Origin: Gymnothorax reevesii
Taxonomy: Eukaryota; Chordata; Actinopteri; Anguilliformes; Muraenidae
Reading direction: 5' to 3'
Length of the DNA: 64,000 bases
Assembly (NCBI GenBank): GCA_029721435.1
Contig: CM056577.1
Location: 27,917,719 to 27,981,718, forward strand
The position numbers and the translations under genes were made by a program. Of the stretch, positions 20,312 to 32,846 are shown piece after piece. The notes beneath the pieces are model-generated. The model worked only from the letters and a program-made list of their open reading frames with translations. It did not search any database and was not told where the DNA came from. Positions within the stretch are counted from its first letter, which is position 1; the number at the start of each line of letters is the position of its first letter.

Positions 20312-21000
20312 TGTCAGGCTTTGAGTCCTCCATTAAATATATTTTATTGGTTATTTTCCTTTCTTTATTACTTTTCATATTCCCTTGTGCATTCCTGCAG
20401 TTCTTGTATTTGTCCAGTCATTCTCAGTCACCTGTCATTTGCCATGTGTCTTCTGTTTTCACTCATGCGCCTACACTGTCCTTTGTTCACTGTTAATTAG
20501 TTTGCTTGTTCTCTTTTTTCTAGCCACATTTCCCTGCACCTTCCTGAACTCACCTCACCAGCAACCCATTGTAATTAGTCACTCCGTTTCCCATTATAGT
20601 TCCCCTGTTCAGAGCAGCTCTGTGCAAGTTCGCTGAGCCAGTTCCTCTGCGCCTCATTTACCAGAGATCTTTGATTCTCGAGATTTCCTGATCACGATTT
20701 GGTTTGTTCCTTGGTTTGCAATTTCACTCCTGCTCCTAGTATTCATTTGATTTACTTGTTTGATTTCACGTTGGTGTTTTGGTTGGAAATTTTCTCTCTG
20801 TGATTTGATATTGGTGTTCCGACTTCCTGGTTTTTTTACTCTTGGACTGAACTGTGATTACAATCCTGGATTTTGCCCTCCTTTTCTGCAATCTCACTGC
20901 CTGTTCCCAACCTTGACTGTATGACAACAATTTATAATAAAATCTGTGAACTGGTTTTTTCACTGCATCTGAGTTTTATTCCTGCTGCGCATCACTAACA
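20312..21000 (+). repeat. Candidate solo LTR
   Basis: Starts TGTCAGG and ends CTAACA. CT- and TG-rich sequence of LTR character is followed by AATAAAA at about 20936-20942. The string CACTAAC flanks it on both sides (20305-20311 and 20993-20999), so the true right end may instead be at 20992 with CACTAAC as target duplication. No internal genes. Confidence 0.4.
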
Positions 21001-22537
21001 GTCTGTGCTTCAACTTAATTATATCCTTTCAGATTCAAAGTGTTAGAGTGCTGAACCAAAACAGAAAATTTTTCTCTGGCCAATGAAATATTGTGCTCAC
21101 TGTACGTGCTTGAGTGTATTTTGTGATTGAGTGTAGAGGTAAGAGAGATGGGGAGATAGAGAGGAGTTAATTCCTCAGAAAACTGGGGAGGTAAGACAAC
21201 ATTTGAAAGACAACATTGAGATTGACCTGTTCAATGATGTGCAAAGGCTCTGCTCAAACCTATTTATTTGTGGTCATATTGTAAACATTTTGTTCAGCCT
21301 TTTGCTGGAGCAAAAGTTCATACCATCATCTTCCAGCCAGGGTTTTTTTTTTTAAATCGCTTTTTACTTAATGGCTTCCAAAGCTCAGTTCCATTTGAAT
21401 GGCCTTTTATAGAATTTTTCTTATTGATGGGTGGTTTAAAAATGGACCCTGAAATGAGCATTTGATCCGCATTCGATCGTGGGCATTCAATTATTAAACA
21501 GAGCCCATAGAAGAGGCTCTGGTTTGTGTTCTCAATTTTAAATGTACTAGAGTAGGCTGTACACTGGCTGCCATTCTTATTTAAAGAGTGATTCAAAAGG
21601 CGCTGATTTTTCATAACAGCCACCAAACAATGTGCCAGAATGATATTTATTGAGACAAACAATGCTGTAGGCTTCATAGGTCAGACATTTTATCGCTGTG
21701 TAACTTGCTGCAGTATATCACACTGCCAATGTCAAAATGTATATCTCTGTCTGTCAACGCGTAACTTTTACATAAGCCTTTCAAGGGAAAAAATTCTGAG
21801 TGGACATTCATGAGAGTAACTAATAAGCTAATATTATCTCAGGCTTTAGGACATAAATCATAAGATGATATCTAACAAATTTATCAACAGTCCCATGAAA
21901 GCTGTATTTTTAAAATGCTCCACATTCTAAGGAGGAAATGACATTACATCATTGTCCACTGACTAAACTGACATGCTGCCATTTGTTTTTGATGAAAGTT
22001 GAGTGAATCACTGTGAAGCAAAGTGATGACGGTTGGCATCAAAAAGTAGGTGGGGTGAGCAATACAACAAAATAAAGATGTATAAATTTACACCAATGAT
22101 AATGGATTTCACTCAGACAATAACCAATGGGAGTGAAGCCAATGTCATCTTTATAAGTGTGAGGCGTGCGTATTTTTTTGTGATCCTGTACTTCACTTTC
22201 CCAACATGACGGCAAATATGGAGAGGCTGAACACTGCGATATCCAACTTCTCTATGCTGTAAACATCTTTGGACACATTTAAAGATGTGTTTCCAAAGAG
22301 TGATGCCTGGAGAACTGTGTCGAAAATGGTGGGGATTCCTGGTGATTTCTATTTTTACCTTTATAACCAACAGCAGTCTATAAAATAGCTAACTCCCTAT
22401 TAGCTTTATAATGCTGTGAATGCGAGCACATTGTTCTTGCATATTGCAGTGGACACATTTTTGCAGTCAAATCTTGAATATGTTTTCATAACCTTATAAC
22501 ATGACATGATATGTAAGGGATAATTAACGAGGTGGTG
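21001..22537. other. Unannotated
   Basis: AT-rich, no protein, RNA or repeat signature recognised. Confidence 0.4.
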
Positions 22538-22628
22538 TGGATTCCATGGTTTTAATGCACGACGCGGAGGCAAATAACCGCGGAGGGTGGTTGCCTCTGC
22601 GAAGTTCATTAAAACCGTGGAATTCTCA
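22538..22628. repeat. Imperfect hairpin with about 38-bp arms
   Basis: The left arm contains 'ccatggttttaatgca' and 'gcggaggcaa'; the right arm, reversed, contains 'ccacggttttaatgaa' and 'gcagaggcaa'. The loop is about 14 bases. Confidence 0.8.
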
Positions 22629-22649
22629 CCTTCGAGTTGATTATCCCGC

Positions 22650-23428
22650 TTATACCATGGTCAATTGCCAGCAATAACAGCTTGCAGCATTCAGAAATTT
22701 TTGGTGAAAGTTTTGCATTTGCTCTAAAAAAAAAAAAAAAAAAAAATGAGCTGGTAATCATTAAACAGCCGCGCCTTCTCATACCCAATAGCCTACTATA
22801 GGCTAAGTTAAATTGAACCAGCTGTCTTACGTTCATGGAGAAAGAATTTTTTGCACACGCTTACATCCGTTTACCAGCTGATTTGATAACGGATTCCAGC
22901 TAAAATGGAGATTATTCATAACGCAACATTATGTACGATTATGCAGACTGTAGCTAACTTGCTACCCACAATTACAATGAACTTATGACAGTTTCCGCAG
23001 TCAGCGAGCAGAAGTCGGCTGGCATAGCACGTAGCTAGCGAACTGTCAGTAGTTGCTGACACATGAAGTGGACATGTTAGCTTCCTTTGTAGCCGTACAC
23101 AATTACAATTGTTTAATGAATAAAGCCTGATTACTTCGCTGCTATAATATTTCCAGTCATTATCGCTTGAGTAGGCCTACATATAGTTAACCGCCCCGCA
23201 GGACGCAACCTATGTGACGCCGCTAAATTTACTGGAGATAAATGAGCAGCTCCGTTGTACCCAGTCAAATATCAGGTCTAACGTTGCTCGGCTTACAAGT
23301 TGTGGATGAATTGTGGATGAATTTCGAATGGTGAAACGACCGTAGCCGAACTACCTGTGCGGTTGCACGGTTTTAATGCATATCTGCCAGCCGATCAGAA
23401 AAAAGTATTCACCCAGACCATGGTATAA
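22650..23428. mobile_element. MITE-like element with short inverted ends
   Basis: TTATACCATGGTC at 22650-22662 is exactly reversed at 23416-23428. No coding content. A (A)20 run lies at about 22727-22746. The superfamily is not assigned; 'ggttttaatgca' at 23371 echoes the hairpin just outside the left end, so the true borders may be wider. Confidence 0.5.
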
Positions 23429-24673
23429 TATCCTATATCATGCCAATGGGTCATTTCCACTCCAGACGCAGTTTATGAGTCACTAAGGGTAAACAATATC
23501 AAGGCCACCAGGAGTAGCTAATTTAGGAATGCCTCATTTGTGACAACAGAAGGCAGAGTGAGCCACTTGCGTAGTATTGGGGCTTATGTCAATTTTCCAC
23601 AATTATGTTATTTTTGGTTCACAGTAGATATTATTATCAACTCAGAATATTCAAATCACTTCTTTTGTAACCAATTTAAAGGATGAATTATCTTTTTTGC
23701 CAGGATAAACTTCAGTTCGCAGGCAAATGGCTTAAGCTGGATTTATGCTTCTGCGTCGACTCGACACAAAGGGCACGCCTCAACGCCTTTGTGGACCTTT
23801 CGAAGTTCTGCGTTGAGGTTGTTTGTGTCGTGCTGTGCCACGAAGCAATTCACCGTCAAAGTGCTCGGTGGTGTCAGGTTTCCAAAGGACCTTTCCTGGA
23901 ATCACGTGAGACTCGTTGGTAGAGTGTTTACATTACGTTATGGGCTGTATTTCATTCCGTAGGGTAATAATCCCTACATCCTACACCCTGCGAAATCACT
24001 TCCCTTTATAGTGAAAACTCTGATGGTCAGCAGGAAGTAGGGTTTTCAATTAACAGTCCTTTGGAATGTACTTCAACATATTTTGCAGCTGCAGCTTTCG
24101 GCTTAAGCAAGGGTAAACAAATGCAGCCAGTTCACGGGAGAACTGTTTTCACTGGCCATTTATTGGTTTCGCAGTAGCTTTATAAGCTACCGCATCGCTT
24201 TCATAAGGCAAAAAATGGCCGCGGTACAACATAACTAGCAATAGCTAGTCGAGTGTATTAAACCATTAAGGTAGGTTCGTCATCTTTCGGTGTGCTAGGT
24301 TGCTACTAACCCCCATTGTCATTTTCTTGAATGACGTTGAATCACACATGTCATTAGGCTCGGGTCGGACCAATCAGTGCCCTTGCAGTCTGCGTTGCTT
24401 TGACGTGCAGTTAGAAAATTTTCAAGGTGCACGGCAGGTGACGCAGAGGCTCTGCGGTGGGGGTTCACATTGCCGCAGAGGTTCTGCGTAGCGACGGCGT
24501 CGGTCGCTACGCGCACATTTTGCGAGTCCTGCGTAAATTGTATGACACTGGTACCAAAACAGCAAGTTCCTGCGTTTATACATTACTACACACTTTTCAC
24601 AATACACAAGGACTGTAGGGATGATGATTATGTTGATAATTATTAGGGTTATGAAAATGCAAATTATGACGAT
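23429..24673. other. Unannotated, with Harbinger-MITE-like fragments
   Basis: 'ggatttatgcttctgcgtcg' at about 23739 resembles an end of a common fish MITE family with 'cttctgcgtcgac' termini. Matching 'gcagag..ctgcg' repeats occur at 24441-24490, but I cannot define two clean ends. Confidence 0.35.
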
Positions 24674-24715
24674 ATTATTATTATTATTATTATTAATAAT
24701 AATATTATTACGTTG
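24674..24715. repeat. (ATT)n/(AAT)n microsatellite
   Basis: ATT repeats followed by AAT repeats, itself a small palindrome. Confidence 0.95.
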
Positions 24716-25412
24716 TATAATTATTAAATTCACTACGCCTAAGCTTTCTTTCAATAAACTGCAATAGTCAAGCATGACTTTGGTTTAGTTCTGCATAATT
24801 CAAATCCCTTTTAAAAGAGAGGCTACCTACTTGTTCTTTCTAAAACAAAATAAACAACCTTGACATTTTTCAAACAGACTGATGCTTCCAACAGAGATAT
24901 CTCTGTGTTATCTATCCCACATACACTTTTGTACTTAGTCTGAACATGACAGGCTTAATTTTGGATAACAAGGGAGAGTGTCCTGCATGAAAAAAAAATC
25001 ATCTCGAGAATCTAATTTGGAACAGAAGACAGTCTTTCTAAGTGTCTTGAGAATAATGTACGCATGGAAGAAATGCAAATAAAATCAATTGAATCGTGTG
25101 GGATTTTTTTCCCATTTGGATAAACTGAGACTGAAAATGATGTTAAAGCAAGCAAACTGTCCTCATAGATGGGGAAAATGTTTCAATCTTTCACTAGCTC
25201 TTTTCCTGGCACCTGATTTAGTGTGTAAGTAATGGGTAAACAAAATGTAATACCATTTACCAAAGACACGGTGAAAAATCAGCACAAAATACGTTCTTGT
25301 AGAATTCAGCGCCAGATAACCCAGTTTAAAATGTGACATCACTGTGGAGGCATGTTATTGGTCACGTTAACAAAGCTCCAGTCGTGCTCTAAAGCATATC
25401 AGCAGGAATGTA

Positions 25413-25474
25413 TTGTCACCCTGCCACCCTTGGAACCTCACAAAACTGGATATCCCCCCAGCCTTGAACATGTA
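25413..25474 (+). repeat. Dispersed repeat, copy a
   Basis: Shares 'tgtcaccctgccacccttgg' and 'gatatccccccagcctt' with 27550-27621 at the same orientation; about 85-90 percent alike by eye. Confidence 0.75.
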
Positions 25475-27549
25475 ACCCTTTTTTATGTAGCGCTTATGAA
25501 ACATGAGAGGCTAATTCCTTTCCCATCATGCTCCATCCCCACTGTCCTGAACAGCAGACTGAAGGTGTGGTCCAACAGCCTCTAAACGCTCCTTACGAGT
25601 CTCAGGTAAGTCAACAAGAGCCTCCGGTTTACTTCACAGACACTTGGTCCATATTTTCTGTACAGTCTATGTTCTTAGCCCCCACCCCTGCCCCGCACCC
25701 CTACTCCCCACCCCACCTGGTCCCACACTGTGGCGAGATCGATGGGCCCTCCGCTTCTGAACGCCGAAGTGAGCTTTTCCTCTGGGGTTCAGACGGCTCC
25801 AAGCTAGTCAGGTCATTTCATCTGCGAGAGGATCGATGGAAAGTAAAGCCAGATTGCTATTTCCTTTTTTTTTTCATTAAAAAAAGCATTAAAAAACCTC
25901 CCTCTCTCCATGCCTCACATGTATGTGTATTTCTCTGTGTGAAACAGAACCGCCACACAATTACAGTCGGTCGGTAATTTTGTGCGTTTTTAACTGCGGT
26001 GTTTGAGATTATTTTTGTTCCAAAAAATAACCAGCAGTGTTTATTTTATTCTAAGTCTGCTGCTATACCTTTGGTGCGATTTATGAATTAAAGTTAATTC
26101 TTGCCAACTCTTCATCGCTGATTATTTTAAAGGTCTACAAAGAAGTCACGCACAATATGAACTCCTTGCTGATTTACTCTGTGCACAGCTGTCCAAACAG
26201 CAGCATTAACCATTTTGCAGTCATGATTTGTTTTATCTGGTTAAATATTTTCAAAAAGCACCTGCAATCTGCATTTTACCATCACCCTACTGACAGTATT
26301 CCCAGTTTCATATTGACGGCGCCATTTCAGGCCTCACTCTTATGAAAAAGCCTTGCTGCTGTCTTCCCTTTCAACGCATAATTGTGTACTTGTTATCAAG
26401 TATAGGCAGCAGCTCAAAGCCTTGGTATTTATATGTGGGTCGCCCCTATTTTGTTTTCTAAACTATATTTAAAAGCGACAAATCCCATGTGAGGCTGAGT
26501 ACTAAATCAAACAGTGGGGCATGAGTCTGGAATCGCTGCAGGGTCCGACTGGAATGATTTATGCCAGTAATACTGATGCGTGTAATGATAATATTTTACA
26601 AGTTATTGAAAAAGGAACAGAACTGGGTCAACGCTAACGGTCTTGTTTAGTGGAAGACTCTAGGCACTGCATCTGAGACACTGACTACTGCACAGCTCAT
26701 CCATCACAAATTTTCCAAAAATATTGTGACTTGTGTTCTTACGGACCCTCAGAGCTAGAGCAAGAGGGGCAGAATGGTGGGACTTAAGTTCATAGCACAT
26801 ACGGCATCCGTTTAGACAGCCGAGTACGCTTCTCATAGCGTTTTTTGATGGCGGCAGTATATTATTTTAGATGCTTTTTTCCATATTATTCAATCTATCC
26901 CCGTCATTACAATTTCACTGGGATTTGAATCATTATTTAAACTAGGAGCTATTAGCCTGCATGAAGTAATATCAATATGCAATAAATCACCCTATTTATC
27001 TTTATTTGAATTCAGTTTCTTATTGTCTGCAACACTGGCTATTTTCGTCTTTAATACTCAGATTCAGAACTATCCCCTCAGTACTGTGTCAGCTACATAA
27101 GATGCTTTTCGCTTAACAAGAAAAACACAACATACTTAAGGCTTTACAAGGATTTGAGTGTTACAGAGACTGGAGAAATTACATTAATTAAGCAAGACAT
27201 TTATATCATTTAGACTCATAAACATATTTCTATTTATTTTCAGAATTTTGGGGGGAAGAAAAGCGCTGTAAAAGAGTTGGCGTGAAAATGTAACACTGAA
27301 GTAGTTTCCCAGTTAAATACTGAGAAACAACAAAAAGATTCCAGGGAGGAAACACAACACCATGTTCTTAAACTTACTGACCAGTAGTGTGCAACATCTG
27401 AGGGTTATACTCAGCGCTACTGATCATCTGTTGAGCCAAATGTAAGCTGCCCACCCCCCCACATACTGCATCTCCTCAACCAGCATTAAAAAGGTGTATG
27501 ATGTTTCACCGTTTAGCTGCTGTTTTGATGCATGGCATTAAGGCGTGTA

Positions 27550-27637
27550 CTGTCACCCTGCCACCCTTGGACCTTCACAAAATAGGGTATCCTCTGGATA
27601 TCCCCCCAGCCTTGGACATGTAGGCTGGGGGGATATC
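27550..27637 (+). repeat. Dispersed repeat, copy b, with perfect hairpin
   Basis: Same repeat as 25413. The 16 bases 'gatatccccccagcct' (27597-27612) are exactly reverse-complemented at 27622-27637, with a 9-base loop. Confidence 0.9.
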
Positions 27638-28795
27638 ATTTTAAGGGTAACTTTTTAATCTAATTAAAATGAATATTATTACATTATATCATTTTTGACC
27701 GTTAAAATGTGAGGGCATATAAATTACCCATCTATTTAGTCTCCAAACTTAACAGAAAAGTAACCTAAAGTGTCTTGTCCATTGAAGCCATATAAAATTG
27801 TCTCTTACGATGTGACATTATCACCACAATAAAAAATAAAGCAAACTCGCCCTTACAGCCTTGCTGTCTCTAACACATACCTAGTAAATCATGCGTTATG
27901 CTATAATTCAAAGTATATTTTCATTGATTGCATTGGAATGGGATGTAACCATTTCCAATCAATCCACCAGCAAATGAACATTCATTTTTCACATTACACT
28001 AAATTGCAGAATTGCAATTACGAGACGTACAACATGCCATTAGCGTAAATCATACACATCATGTCTAGGCTGTATGATTGCTTGTGAAGCACATCTCCCA
28101 CCAGTAAAAACTTGATAAAAACAAAATAAGCAAAATAAACCTCACCCGCTAGCTCTTCTTTCAGTGCTTTTCATACTTTATCAATTTTAAGAGTGTGACC
28201 TCAGTTTTCAACATATAGCCCTTCAACATCTGTGACCTTCAGCTTGACCTTTCAATGGTCGCTCGAGTCCATACAGGAGTTCTCAGTCCTCATATGGTCA
28301 TGATAATAAACATCAATATGCAAGCATTTTTGAGTTATAATGGAAAATATACAATTTTCACCAATGAACTTAACCCCCTCCCAAGCATTTAAGCCACATC
28401 CGCTATGGAGCATATCAAAGCTACCCTATTATGCAGCATATGGATGGAAGCAGAACTGAAGATGCACATTTTGATTTTGGTTTGAAGTCAACGTAACGAA
28501 TTTGAAGGACAAAAATAAAAAAACATTTTGAGGTTTCTGATGACTTTGACTTTATCCCTGACCTGAACACCCCTGAAATTTTGTCTGGTCATTTACAGAC
28601 CATTGCCCACTTACTGTGAAGGTTTGAAGTCAATCAGTGCGACCGTGTAGATGCTGGATTGTTAACTCATGGACACACGAACAGACTAAGAAACAAAAAA
28701 AAAATTATCCACGACTAATGTAATGAATGAAATATTCCCTAAAGATGCAGCAACCTAGTTGCAGATCAGGTTTGGGTGGGGAGTTGTGATCAATG

Positions 28796-29914
28796 CTAGC
28801 CTGACTCCACCAGCCTTCGTACTTCTGATTAATTTAATTTCGCTTCAGAGCTCAGTCTGATCAATCGGAGCTCTGCCCTGTTTACCTCAGCAGAAAGTAC
28901 ACCAGACCAACCAACGAACAGAAGGCGTGGCAGAGAGCCATGATGAGTTTGAAATTGTAGTCTCAAAAATCAACAATGGCTACGGACATAGATACATTGG
29001 AGGCCATTCGCTCTGTCATGGAGAAAATCCCGGGTATCAGCGACTTATAGCCACAACAAGATGATTGTTTGGTTAGTTTTTTGAATGGAAATGATGATGT
29101 AGTGCTACTCCCTACAGATTGTCATATCTACTTAATAGCCATCATGAAATAAGCACTCTGTTCATCTCTGTGAGAGACAGCCAAACCACCTCAGCTAGCT
29201 TGTAGCTTCTAGTGTTACATTGCCTGCAAATTTCACACTATTTAAGTTAGCAGCAAACTTTTTAAAAGCCGTGTTTTTGTTTGTGTTGCATTTCTCTATC
29301 TCAGTGTTATGTTGTCATTATCCATGAATGAAATGGCTGTCTGAGACAGCCAAACGCTTAGAGCCAAACTGTGTTGCTATAAAGTTAGATAGCGAGCTCG
29401 GTATGATGTTAGCGCAAGTATGGTGAACAGTTCAGTTTTCGTGCCAATGCAGATTTTGTCCTAATGTAAATAATGCGTTATTCTTGCCGATTCAGGCCTC
29501 TCATGTTTTTTCTAACAGCAGCAGTATCTGCAGGAAAAAGAAAGCTCAACAGTTTGTTTCTTGTTAAGAGAACAGTAAGAGCACCTTTGGTTCTTTTTAA
29601 GTGAATGAGTAAAGGCTTCAATTTGGTAGATGGGCATATCTATGGGTACAGTATTAACTTTAATGTACTGATCAGTTTGTTTTCTCTGTATTCCTGGTAT
29701 GAAGGTCTGTGTTTATAGCAGAAGTGCTAGGCGGCTGAGCCAGCGCGTAACATATGTCATCGCCAAACGTTAGTGATTAGTTTACGGGTACACCAATGAT
29801 TTTAAACTTCTGACAAGCGCCCACCCACCAGGAAGTAAACACTTGTCAATGACGACTACCCAAACTCTGTGTACAAAGCAAAGCCAAGTAGCAGAGTCTG
29901 GTTTTACCAGGCTA
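28796..29914. mobile_element. hAT-like non-autonomous element
   Basis: Perfect 8-bp duplications GATCAATG flank it (28788-28795 and 29915-29922), the length typical of hAT elements. The ends are CTAGCCTGACTCCACCAG and, reversed, TAGCCTGGTAAAACCAG, an imperfect inverted repeat. No transposase is visible in its 1119 bp, but it carries a short frame resembling the start of a RecQ-type helicase. Confidence 0.75.
28976..29152 (+). pseudogene. RecQ-helicase-like N-terminal fragment
   Basis: An ATG-started frame of 58 codons broken by a TAG at codon 25 (29048-29050) and ended by TAA at 29150. After the stop it reads PQQDDCLVSFLNGNDDVVLL then PTD. RecQ-type helicases have L-(R/K)-P-x-Q-x-x-(C/A)...G-x-D-V-x-x-x-x-P-T-G-x-G-K-S at the same place. 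Here the pattern stops just at the Walker A loop (PTD instead of PTGxGKS), as if the remainder of the helicase had been deleted. Similarity judged by eye; no ATPase core is present, so no activity is expected. Confidence 0.5.
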
Positions 29915-32788
29915 GATCAATGCTACTATCTTTTAAATAGTCTCAGGACACCATCTCCTTATGATTATTGAACATACAGGAATGATACAATGACTGCATC
30001 ACTTAGACACTTGAATCTAAAGTTACGTTATATCTACAATAATGGAATAAATGCTTCAAGAATCAGATTTGAGAGGATGTACATTCAATATGAAATATTT
30101 TATTCTTATTAATTGATAGTATCAGCGCTGCTGTTTGTTCATGAGATTTAGAATCCCTGGAGATACACATGAGCAGTTTTTTGCAGACAAGAAATCGTCA
30201 CAAGCACCCTAAATGAGTGCACTCTTGCCAATTGTTGGTAAGCGTATTAATGAACTTGAGAAGGGCTCCATATGTTATCCTTGTATCAGCTTCTACTGAC
30301 GATATGTCAGGACAAATGGTTGTACAGACAGATGAGTTTTTTTTTTAGCATTGCTTTCAAGTCTTTAAAAGACATTCCAGTGTCTCCAGCAGTCATTACT
30401 TGGATATTGTCTTCTGTTTAATTCATTTACCAATGGAGTGTGATGGAAGCTAAGTACACAAATATCCAGTGCCCCTATTCAAAGGCTCGTCCAACTCAAG
30501 TTGCCATTAAGCAAAAGCTTACTGCTGGAACAGCAGGTCTTGTAAAAGCTATGAGTTCCAATTGTAAAAGCAGTCATGTGATAAAAAAGTTTGAAATGGG
30601 TGCATGTGTAGGACCTCCAGGCTATCCCCAGGACTAAATATCTGCAGGACTTTTCATTCTGTATTTATGAAACTTCCATTGGAACTGTCCAGGACTGTGG
30701 GCAACCTGTTGCTCTGCTACAAAGTCCTTCGATGGTCCAACACATTCCCTCGATAGAGGGATTCTGCCAGCACCTTTGATGGAGAGATTCTGCAAACATC
30801 AAAACGCTTGTAGAAGGTTCAGTGTGGCATGGGTCATCTCCAGCTTTAGATTTTGTACCATTCTTATATTCCCAGATGAGCCACAAGAGTCTGTCTCTCT
30901 CCCTCTCTCTATTGCTCTCTCTGTTTTCTTTTTCAAAGACAGATGTGATCCTTCACATCTCCTCTGTGCCCCATATTGACAGGAGAAACTTGTCAAGACT
31001 TGATAAAATCAAAACCATCAGCATGTTCCTCTCAAGAGTAGAACAATCACAGATTCCATCACAAACCATTCCCATCAGACTTCATATCTGTGTTTAAAAA
31101 AAAGCAACAACAGCTCTTTTCTTTTATAACATATTGTCAGTATAGTTCTCAGCTACAGGTGGAAAATCCAGATTCAGAAACAGAATGTTTTTTTCCCTTA
31201 TCCTGCTCTGATCACCTGGACATGCTAACCACAGCAATTTTTTTCTGATAGAGGGACAGGCCTACAATTCATGGGTGAAATCAGCTAGCTGACTTCATAT
31301 GGAGAGTGAAACACTTGATTGGATTTTTTGAGAGGACTTTACACCCATGTCAGCATCCAAGGCTGTGGTCTAGATGTGCACAGAAGAGACAGACCAAATA
31401 GGATTAAGATAGTTTTGAGATTGAGATCAGCAATTAATTTAATACTACATGTTCATAAGCAGAACATCAGATTGACAGCATGAAATGGATATGACAATAT
31501 TATGTATGAAATTAGTAATGAAACAGGCCAAATCAACAGTTTTATTTCAGAGAAAACAACCTTTCCACTTAACCCAACTAGTTGTCACTTTTTTCCTGAG
31601 TATATATACTCCTGGTTGAAGGAAACCCAACTATTGTGGCTGAAAACAATCAAATCCAGGAAAGTGTAAGACTTTTCAGAATGGTCTATTCAGTCCAAGC
31701 AGTGGTACAAGGATTGTGAACAAACCATTGACTTTGGTCTGCTCGTGAATCAGCCTTGGAAAAGCGCATTGATTTCATATGCTCATGGTCATTTCAAGTG
31801 TGAAGAGGGTTTTTCAAAAATAGATTGTGTACATACAGTATATGCTCTTAAACTCAGGGAAACTTATCTACCTTTGGCCAGATTAATATCGCACTTTCAA
31901 TGAGATGTTTTCAGTGACTTTTGTTGATGAAAATATGTACCTGAGCCAATGAGCGATTGTTTGAAATCTTCCCATCTTGGCAAGAGAGTGAACAAATTGG
32001 CCTCACTAATCGACAAAACAACCTGGACAGCAGCTTGTTCATGAATCCATGCACTACTGACAACCGGTTGAAGCCCCATCTCACTTCAACAAATTTGTAC
32101 TTTGTCGTAATGCTGTCATGTCAGTGCACATATGCAACAAGGAAGAGCAAATGAAAGCTTTTAAAGGAGAAGTCTTGTAAAATGTAGGGTTCTGGCCATA
32201 TGTAATTGCATGGTCCACTCTCCTGGCCTGTATCAGATGCCTTACATTTTTAGAGAACCTAATGCCCTTTTAAGTTGCTTTATATTGGCTTGGATTCAAT
32301 GAGCATTGGTCTCTAACTTGGATTTAACACATGAATAAATTCCTCCATTATTGCAGTATTGTGAGTTCAGCAATCAGGGAGACACCTAAAGCTTGTAATT
32401 CCGTCTTGTTTAAATGTTCATCCATCGTAATCAATGTCCTTCTGGAAATCGACTTCATTTGCAATTTGGACGGTCCTGTCTGCAATCACACCAATCATCA
32501 AAACCAACATTAAAGGCTAATGATATTTAGCATCTGGTCCAAAACACATGACCCTCAGCAGCTGGGGGACGAACAAGCTCCTCAAAACTGTTCTGTTCTA
32601 AGTGAACGCCTGCTATGTAATATTGCAAGGTCACATACTGCATTCTGTTCCATTTGCACCCTGCTTGCTATGCAGAGCTAATGTCGAATTACTGAAGTTT
32701 GGACATTGCATTCAGTTAAATATCCTCTGTTCTCAGTTGATATGGAATCTTGGAGGAGAATACCCACACCATATTTTCGGTGTCCGAG
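29915..32788. other. Unannotated
   Basis: No gene recognised in about 2.9 kb. A CT-rich run lies at about 30893-30925. Several open frames are short and without motifs. Confidence 0.4.
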
Positions 32789-32846
32789 TCAGACACACAC
32801 ACGCACACGCACACACACACGCACACACACAATCTATATATATAAA
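32789..32846. repeat. (CA)n/(TA)n microsatellite
   Basis: ACAC/GCAC units followed by TATATATA. Confidence 0.95.

Larger units (their letters stand above)
24716..28795. other. Long unannotated stretch with one duplicated motif
   Basis: About 4 kb with no gene. It holds two direct copies of a short repeat (25413-25474 and 27550-27621), the second extended into a hairpin. The section 28180-28700 has 'gtgacct' and 'tttgaagtcaa' phrases reminiscent of old dispersed fish repeats, unassigned. Confidence 0.45.

Noticed and set aside
23731..24530. Complete Harbinger-type MITE
   Set aside because: One end word is convincing, but no matching inverted end could be placed.
25528..25977. 149-codon open frame
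   Set aside because: Proline/serine-rich and then Lys/Phe runs from low-complexity DNA; no motif and no splice context that I can defend.
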